Source: Wenjunlia tyrosinilytica
GTDB lineage: Bacteria; Actinomycetota; Actinomycetes; Streptomycetales; Streptomycetaceae
Direction of reading: 5' to 3'
DNA length: 64,000 nt
Assembly: GCF_014646055.1 (NCBI RefSeq)
Contig: NZ_BMMS01000004.1
Span: 62,001-126,000, forward strand
Shown here: positions 59,149 through 64,000 of the stretch, in pieces
Layout of the letters: the number at the start of each line of letters is the position of its first letter
How positions within the stretch are numbered: position 1 is the stretch's first letter
Position numbers and translations under genes: made by a program
The notes under the pieces: generated by a model
Database searches by the model: none
Told to the model about the DNA's origin: nothing
The model's input: only the letters and a program-made list of their open reading frames with translations

Positions 59149-60902
59149 CAGTACTTACGCTCCATCGGCTGGTAGCGGGTCTGCACGACCGGCTTGTAGT
59201 CGAGGCGGATGGACTCGGTGCCGTCGTCGCCCACCTCGCGGTACGCCATGGTGTGCCGCATGAAGTTGACGTCGTCGCGCGTCGGGTAGTCCTCGCGGTA
59301 GTGACCGCCGCGGGACTCCTTGCGCGCCAGCGCGGACACGGCCAGGACCTCGGCGAGGTCCAGCAGGTTGCCCAGCTCCACGGCCTCGAGCAGGTCGGTG
59401 TTGTACCGCCTGCCCTTGTCCTGCACCGACACGTTCTTGTAGCGGCGCTTGAGCTCGGCGATGTCCTCGACGGCCTGCTTGAGGGTCTGCTCGGTGCGGT
59501 AGACCATGGCGTTGGTGTCCATGGTCAGCTGAAGCGCGCCGCGGATGTCGGACGCCCGCTCGGTGCCCGCGCCCTCGCGAAGGCCCTCGATCAGCTCCAC
59601 GACCAGGGACTCCGGCCGCTCCGGCAGCTCGACGTAGTCGTGCTTGGCGGCGTACTCGGCGGCGGCGATGCCCGCGCGCCGACCGAAGACGTTGATGTCG
59701 AGCAGGGAGTTGGTGCCGAGGCGGTTGGCGCCGTGGACGGACACGCACGCGACCTCGCCGGCCGCGTACAGGCCGGGGATGACGGTGGTGTTGTCCAGCA
59801 GCACCTCGCCCTTGACGTTGGTCGGGATGCCGCCCATGGCGTAGTGCGCGGTCGGCTGGATCGGGATCGGGTCGGTGTAGGGCTCGATGCCGAGGTAGGT
59901 GCGCGCGAACTCGGTGATGTCCGGGAGCTTGGCGTCCAGCTGCTCCGGGGGCAGGTGGGTCAGGTCCAGCATCACATGGTCGCCGTCGGGGCCGCAGCCG
60001 CGGCCCTCGCGGATCTCGGTGTAGATCGCGCGGGAGACCATGTCGCGCGGGGCCAGGTCCTTGATGGTGGGGGCGTAGCGCTCCATGAAGCGCTCGCCGT
60101 CCTTGTTGCGCAGGATCCCGCCCTCGCCGCGGGCGCCCTCGGTGAGCAGGATGCCCATGCGCCAGATGCCGGTCGGGTGGAACTGGAAGAACTCCATGTC
60201 CTCCAGCGGCAGGCCGCGCCGGTAGACCAGCGCCTGGCCGTCACCGGTGAGGGTGTGCGCGTTCGAGGACACCTTGAAGAACTTGCCGGTGCCGCCGGAG
60301 GCGAAGACGATCGCCTTGGCCTGGAAGACGTGGATCTCGCCGGTGGCCAGTTCGTACGCCACGACGCCAGAGGCGCGCTTGACCCCGTCGACCTCGTTGA
60401 GGAGCAGGTCGAGGACGTAGAACTCGTTGAAGAACTCCACACCCTCCTTGACGCAGGCCTGGTACAGCGTCTGGAGGATCATGTGGCCGGTGCGGTCCGA
60501 GGCGTAGCAGGACCGGCGCACGGCGGCCTCGCCGTGGTTGCGGGTGTGCCCGCCGAAGCGGCGCTGGTCGATGCGGCCCTCGGGCGTGCGGTTGAACGGC
60601 AGGCCCATCTTCTCCAGGTCGAGGACCGAGTCGATGGCCTCCTTCGCCAGGATCTCGGCGGCGTCCTGGTCGACCAGGTAGTCACCGCCCTTGACCGTGT
60701 CGAAGGTGTGCCACTCCCAGTTGTCCTCCTCGACGTTCGCCAGGGCCGCGGCCATGCCGCCCTGGGCGGCGCCGGTGTGGGAGCGGGTGGGGTAGAGCTT
60801 CGTCAGTACGGCGGTGCGGCTGCGCTTGGTCGACTCGATGGCCGCGCGCATACCGGCGCCGCCGGCGCCGACGATGACGGTGTCGTACTTGTGAATCTGC
60901 AT
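59148..60902 (-). CDS. sdhA: Succinate dehydrogenase flavoprotein subunit
   Basis: A 584-residue flavoprotein: FAD-binding VGAGGAGMRAA near residue 11, the FAD-linked His in RSHTGAAQGG (His42), active-site FGGHTRNHGEAAVRRSCYASDRTGH, and HPTGIWRMGILLTEGARGEGG. It oxidises succinate to fumarate on the cytoplasmic side of the membrane. ATG 60902 follows sdhD by 26 bases. Confidence 0.97.
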   Translation of the reverse strand: MQIHKYDTVIVGAGGAGMRAAIESTKRSRTAVLTKLYPTRSHTGAAQGGMAAALANVEEDNWEWHTFDTVKGGDYLVDQDAAEILAKEAIDSVLDLEKMGLPFNRTPEGRIDQRRFGGHTRNHGEAAVRRSCYASDRTGHMILQTLYQACVKEGVEFFNEFYVLDLLLNEVDGVKRASGVVAYELATGEIHVFQAKAIVFASGGTGKFFKVSSNAHTLTGDGQALVYRRGLPLEDMEFFQFHPTGIWRMGILLTEGARGEGGILRNKDGERFMERYAPTIKDLAPRDMVSRAIYTEIREGRGCGPDGDHVMLDLTHLPPEQLDAKLPDITEFARTYLGIEPYTDPIPIQPTAHYAMGGIPTNVKGEVLLDNTTVIPGLYAAGEVACVSVHGANRLGTNSLLDINVFGRRAGIAAAEYAAKHDYVELPERPESLVVELIEGLREGAGTERASDIRGALQLTMDTNAMVYRTEQTLKQAVEDIAELKRRYKNVSVQDKGRRYNTDLLEAVELGNLLDLAEVLAVSALARKESRGGHYREDYPTRDDVNFMRHTMAYREVGDDGTESIRLDYKPVVQTRYQPMERKY

Positions 60903-60928
60903 GAGTCTCGTCCCTGTCCGGCCCCGGT

Positions 60929-61411
60929 CTAGCGGATGTTCGGGTCGAAGGTGAAGATCACCAGCGTGCCCAGCAAGACGGTGAACACCGTGGCGGTGTA
61001 GAGCACCATCTTGAGCCAGAACCGGGTGTTGTCCCGCTCCGAGTAGTCGTTGATGATCGTGCGCATGCCGTTGGCGCCGTGGAGCATGGCGAGCCACAGC
61101 ATCAGCAGGTCCCAGAACTGCCAGAACGGGGATGCCCACCGGCCGGCCACGAAGGCGAAGCCGATGCGGGAGACTCCTCCGTCGAGGACGAGCTGGATCA
61201 CCAGGTGGCCCAGGACCAGCACCACCAGGACGATGCCGGACAGGCGCATGAACAGCCAGCCGTACATCTCGAAGTTCGTGCGGGTGCTGCGCGGGGCGCG
61301 CCCGGTGCGGGCCCGGGGCGGCTGAATGACCGGAGCCGGGTTGTCCGGGCTGTGGGCCGCGCTGGAGGAGGTCATCTCGACCGACGAGGTGGGGGAGGTC
61401 TCGGTGGACAT
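60929..61411 (-). CDS. sdhD: Succinate dehydrogenase membrane anchor subunit
   Basis: A 160-residue protein with a polar, Ser/Thr/Pro-rich first 45 residues and three membrane helices. The heme-ligand candidate His is in LAMLHGANGMRTIINDY; FEMYGWLFMRLSGIVLVVLVLGH is typical of the family in actinobacteria. ATG 61411 lies 5 bases after sdhC. Confidence 0.93.
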   Translation of the reverse strand: MSTETSPTSSVEMTSSSAAHSPDNPAPVIQPPRARTGRAPRSTRTNFEMYGWLFMRLSGIVLVVLVLGHLVIQLVLDGGVSRIGFAFVAGRWASPFWQFWDLLMLWLAMLHGANGMRTIINDYSERDNTRFWLKMVLYTATVFTVLLGTLVIFTFDPNIR

Positions 61412-61416
61412 GTTCG

Positions 61417-61797
61417 TCAGCTCCCGAACAGGACGCGCGCGGCGTGGTTGAGGACCGGGTAGGCGGCACCGGCCATCAGGACGACCCAGACGCCGACGAC
61501 GGTCCAGAGCATCTGACGCTGGTACTTGGGGCCCTTGGCCCAGAAGTCGACAGCGATCACACGGAGGCCGTTGAGCGCGTGGAACAGGACGGCGGCGACG
61601 AGCCCGTACTCCAGAAGGGAGACGATCGGGGCTTTGTAGGTCGCGACGACGTCGTCGTAGGCCTCCGGGGAGACCCGGACGAGCGCGGTGTCGAGGACGT
61701 GCACGAACAGGAAGAAGAAGATGGTGACGCCGGTGACTCGATGAGCCACCCATGACCACATTCCTTCCCGGCCGCGGTACAGCGTTCCAGCCGGCAC
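61417..61797 (-). CDS. sdhC: Succinate dehydrogenase cytochrome b556 subunit
   Basis: A 126-residue three-helix membrane protein with GMWSWVAHRVTGVTIFFFLFVHVLDT (His ligands) and LFHALNGLRVIAVDF. GTG 61797 is chosen for GGAGGG 7 nt upstream; the frame is open further up, but that part is not conserved. First gene of the sdhCDAB operon; a -10-like TACGAT at 61890-61885 on the minus strand is a possible promoter element. Confidence 0.93.
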   Translation of the reverse strand: MPAGTLYRGREGMWSWVAHRVTGVTIFFFLFVHVLDTALVRVSPEAYDDVVATYKAPIVSLLEYGLVAAVLFHALNGLRVIAVDFWAKGPKYQRQMLWTVVGVWVVLMAGAAYPVLNHAARVLFGS

Positions 61798-61974
61798 GGA
61801 AACACCCTCCGAATGCGGGGACAAGGGCCTGCCGGCTTCACTGTCGGTCGGGCCCGGCCGGGTTACGGTCCACCGGCCCTGGCCATCGTAGCGACGCCGT
61901 GTCGGTGCATGGTCCCGGGGTGGGCCTGCTGTGATCAAACCCGCACTGCTGGCCTAACGTGCCCCGAGGCCCGC

Positions 61975-62943
61975 TCACGCCGCCCGGGTCTCGCCGCAGG
62001 CAGCGGCGGGCTCGGCGGTGAGGGGACCGGTCGGGGCGCCGGCGGAGCCCTTGTCTCCCTTGGCTCCCTTGCCGTTGCGGGCTCTCCCCGGAATCAGCTG
62101 ACCGGCGACCGTGCCGCCGAGAGCCAGCACCGCTCCGGCGACCTGCACCGGGGACAGGCTCTGGCCGAGCGCCGCCCAGCCGATGGCCATGGCCGAGACG
62201 GGGCTCAGCAGGGAGAGAAACGTCACTGGCGCGGCGGCCAGCCGTTCTATCCCGCGGAACCACAGGAAATAGGCCAATGCGGTACCGAAGCCCCCGAGGT
62301 AGACGTAGCCCATCACGTTCACGCCGGTGAACGCGGGGGGCACGCCCTCGGCCGCGAACGCCACCGGGAGCAGGATCAGCCCGCCGACGGTGAGCTGCCA
62401 GCCGGTGAAGGCGAGGCCGCCGAGCGCTCCGGGGGCAAGGCCCTCCGGGCGGCCCCAGCGCTTGGCCATCACCGTGCCCAGGACCATCGAGCCGGGGGCG
62501 GCCAGTCCCGCGGCGACGCCGACCGGGTCGAGCCGGCCGGTGCTCCCGCTGACGATGAGGGTGACGCCCGCCACTCCGACGGCCCCGGAGGCCACGGGGA
62601 GCAGGCGGATCCGCTCGCCGAGCAGGAGGCGGGAGAAGCCGATCGCGAGCAGCGGCCCGATGGAGCCGAGCACCGCGGCGATACCGCCCGGCAGGCGGGT
62701 GGCGGCGATGAACAGCAGTGGGAAGAAGGCGCCGATGTTGAGGGTGCCGAGGACGGCGGCCCGCCACCACCAGCGGCCGCTGGGAAGTGCGCGGGTGAGG
62801 GCGAGCAGGACCAGTCCCGCGGGCAGGGCGCGCAGCAGGCCGTGGAGGAAGGGGCGGTCGGCGGGGAGGAGCTCGGTGGTGACGGCGTAGGTGCTCCCCC
62901 ACATCAGCGGGGCGGCGGCGGTGGCCGCGACGGTCGTGCGCAT
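61975..62943 (-). CDS. EamA-family (DMT) transporter
   Basis: A 322-residue ten-helix transporter with two EamA repeats: PLMWGSTYAVTTELLP and FLHGLLRALPAGLVLL in the first; PVTFLSLLSPVSAMAIGWAALGQSLSPVQVAGAVLALGG-type motifs in the second. The last 30 residues are a Gly/Ala-rich tail. Probable metabolite exporter of unknown substrate. A large inverted repeat just upstream and the MarR-type gene suggest MarR control. Confidence 0.9.
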   Translation of the reverse strand: MRTTVAATAAAPLMWGSTYAVTTELLPADRPFLHGLLRALPAGLVLLALTRALPSGRWWWRAAVLGTLNIGAFFPLLFIAATRLPGGIAAVLGSIGPLLAIGFSRLLLGERIRLLPVASGAVGVAGVTLIVSGSTGRLDPVGVAAGLAAPGSMVLGTVMAKRWGRPEGLAPGALGGLAFTGWQLTVGGLILLPVAFAAEGVPPAFTGVNVMGYVYLGGFGTALAYFLWFRGIERLAAAPVTFLSLLSPVSAMAIGWAALGQSLSPVQVAGAVLALGGTVAGQLIPGRARNGKGAKGDKGSAGAPTGPLTAEPAAACGETRAA

Positions 62944-62976
62944 GGTGGTCCCCCGGCGGTGGCTCTTTGCATGGCA

Positions 62977-63011
62977 ATAGCTTTGCTAAAAGTATCTTTT
63001 CTCAAAGCTAT
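62977..63011. promoter_or_regulatory. 16-base inverted repeat, probable MarR operator of the EamA gene
   Basis: Arms ATAGCTTTGCTAAAAG (62977-62992) and CTTTTCTCAAAGCTAT (62996-63011) match at 14 of 16 positions around TAT. The sequence is strikingly AT-rich for this genome and begins 34 bases upstream of the EamA start codon. Confidence 0.8.
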
Positions 63012-63101
63012 CTTGCCGCGTCGGCTCCGTCCACCCCTCGGCGGCGGAATCCGGGGTGCCGAACGATGCGGCCCGCAGGCTCACGGCCGGGGGTCGAGGC
63101 G

Positions 63102-63147
63102 CGGTGGATCGCGGCGCCGTGGATCGCGCGCTGTGGATCGCGGCGCT
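63102..63147. repeat. Short tandem repeat GTGGATCGCGGCGC
   Basis: Three 14-15-base units of GTGGATCGCG(GCGC/CGCT), just past the stop codon of the MarR-type gene on the minus strand. Confidence 0.6.
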
Positions 63148-63161
63148 GTGGGGATCGAGGA

Positions 63162-63656
63162 CTAGATCGAGCGGTCCAGCAGCCCGAGCAGTTCAGCGAT
63201 GCGCTCGCGCTGCTCGGCGGAGAAGGGCTTCAGCATCTCGTGCTCGATGGAGACGCTGGCCTCCACCGCCCGGTTGACCAGGTCCAGGCCCTCGGGGGTG
63301 AGCCGCACCAGCAGGCCGCGCCGGTCGTCCGGGTCGGCCTCACGCATGACCAGCCCCGCCTGCTCGAGACGGGTCAGCCGCGGCGTCAGGCCACCGCTGG
63401 TCACCATGAGGGAGCCGGAGATCTGCCGGGGGTTGAGCCGGTACGGCTCCCCCGCCCGGCGCAGCGTGGCAAGGACGTCGAACTCTCCGCGCTGGATGCC
63501 GAACTCGGCGAAGACGGCCGTCTTCACATCATCGTTCTTCTTGGCGATCCTGCTGATCCGCCCGAAGACACCCATGCCCGAGGGGTCGAGGTCGGGGCGC
63601 TCCCGGCGCCACTGCGCCATGATGCGCTCAACGTCGTCGTCCTCTGCGTCGTGCAT
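63162..63656 (-). CDS. MarR-family transcriptional regulator
   Basis: A 164-residue winged-helix protein with MarR features: FDVLATLRRAG, SLMVTSGGLTPRLTRLEQAGLV (recognition helix) and READPDDRRGLLVRLTPEG (wing). It probably represses the EamA gene downstream through the inverted repeat at 62977-63011. ATG 63656 lies 7 nt after a -10-like TACTCT, indicating a leaderless mRNA. Confidence 0.92.
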   Translation of the reverse strand: MHDAEDDDVERIMAQWRRERPDLDPSGMGVFGRISRIAKKNDDVKTAVFAEFGIQRGEFDVLATLRRAGEPYRLNPRQISGSLMVTSGGLTPRLTRLEQAGLVMREADPDDRRGLLVRLTPEGLDLVNRAVEASVSIEHEMLKPFSAEQRERIAELLGLLDRSI

Positions 63657-63697
63657 GACGCGGAGAGTACCCGGACGGCCCAGGGATTCCGGCTCGA

Positions 63698-64000
63698 TCA
63701 GCCGCGCAGCGCCGGACGGATCCCCGCGCCGCCGCCCGTCTCCGTGTGGTCGGCCACCAGGTGCTCCAGCCGGGCGAGCGCGGTCCTGCGCAGTTCCTCG
63801 GCCGCGACCAGGCGCTCCTCCTCCGGGTCGTTGTCCAGGCGGGTCCGCACCGCGCTGAGGACCCGGTCGAGCATCTCCTCGGGGCGGCATCCGTCCAGGC
63901 AGACGACGAAGACATGCCCGAACTTGCGCTCATAGGCCGCGTGCGCCGCCTGCAACGCGGTGTGCGCGGCCGTGCTGCCGGGAGCGCGAAGGCCGGGCAG
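63698..64000 (-). CDS. OHCU decarboxylase, C-terminal part (cut by window edge)
   Basis: The last 100 residues of a 2-oxo-4-hydroxy-4-carboxy-5-ureidoimidazoline decarboxylase, an enzyme of uric acid breakdown to allantoin. AAYERKFGHVFVVCLDGCRPEEML and RLDNDPEEERLVAAEELRRTALARLEHL match the conserved C-terminal half. The gene starts beyond the right edge. The last residues (TGGGAGIRPALRG) are not conserved. Confidence 0.85.
   Translation of the reverse strand: MPGLRAPGSTAAHTALQAAHAAYERKFGHVFVVCLDGCRPEEMLDRVLSAVRTRLDNDPEEERLVAAEELRRTALARLEHLVADHTETGGGAGIRPALRG

Overview
The window is high-GC (about 70-73% by eye), gene-dense actinobacterial chromosome. Short intergenic gaps, frequent GTG starts, ATGA/GTGA overlaps, leaderless promoters and the sigQ-afsQ1-afsQ2 locus next to nucleoside-salvage genes all point to Streptomyces. 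From memory the gene order follows the S. coelicolor core chromosome around SCO4855-SCO4920. No rRNA, tRNA, CRISPR array, insertion sequence or prophage was seen.

Layout. (1) 1-7.4 kb: a DeoR-type regulator cut by the left edge, an LpdA-like flavoprotein, a gamma-glutamylcyclotransferase-like protein, purine nucleoside phosphorylase, a PGM2-like phosphomutase, a secreted protein and a PH-domain protein. (2) 7.5-17.4 kb: an accessory Pst-type locus on the minus strand (pstC, pstA, two PstS-like proteins anchored by a C-terminal membrane segment, one secreted PstS-like protein, a sortase-fold protein lacking the catalytic His and Cys, and pstB). (3) 17.6-25 kb: small proteins, deoC with a complete and a truncated aldehyde dehydrogenase, membrane and secreted proteins, and a uridine-kinase-like protein with a repeat tail. 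(4) 25.2-31 kb: sigQ, afsQ1, afsQ2, a lipoprotein, VanZ and PspC proteins. (5) 31.2-45 kb: adenosine deaminase, a hydrolase, a divergent LysR/MFS pair, then deoA, cdd and a nucleoside ABC importer with its lipoprotein, and an M20 amidohydrolase. (6) 45.3-53.6 kb: a nonulosonic-acid (probably Kdn) cell-wall polymer cluster, which I recall as the teichulosonic acid locus of S. coelicolor. (7) 53.6-56.8 kb: a small accessory island of short proteins and regulators. (8) 56.9-64 kb: gluconate kinase and regulator, sdhCDAB, a MarR-regulated EamA transporter and the end of an OHCU decarboxylase.

How it fits together. The importer, cytidine deaminase, adenosine deaminase, thymidine and purine nucleoside phosphorylases, a putative phosphopentomutase, deoC and aldehyde dehydrogenase make a near-complete route from nucleosides to acetaldehyde/acetate and glyceraldehyde-3-phosphate. 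The genes are scattered over 40 kb, but five of the promoters share a palindrome, CTACGCGCGTAG, placed inside the promoter, and three of these promoters are leaderless with identical -10 to start spacing. This looks like a local regulon whose repressor may be the DeoR protein at the left edge (inference).

The most unusual unit is the Pst-like locus: transporter genes mixed with large anchored binding proteins and a sortase pseudoenzyme suggest an envelope complex rather than a plain phosphate importer. Other notable points are an importer ATPase gene with no usual start codon, a NANS-like synthase without SAF domain beside a CMP-transferase/phosphatase fusion, several families of intergenic minisatellites, and TTA codons in two genes.
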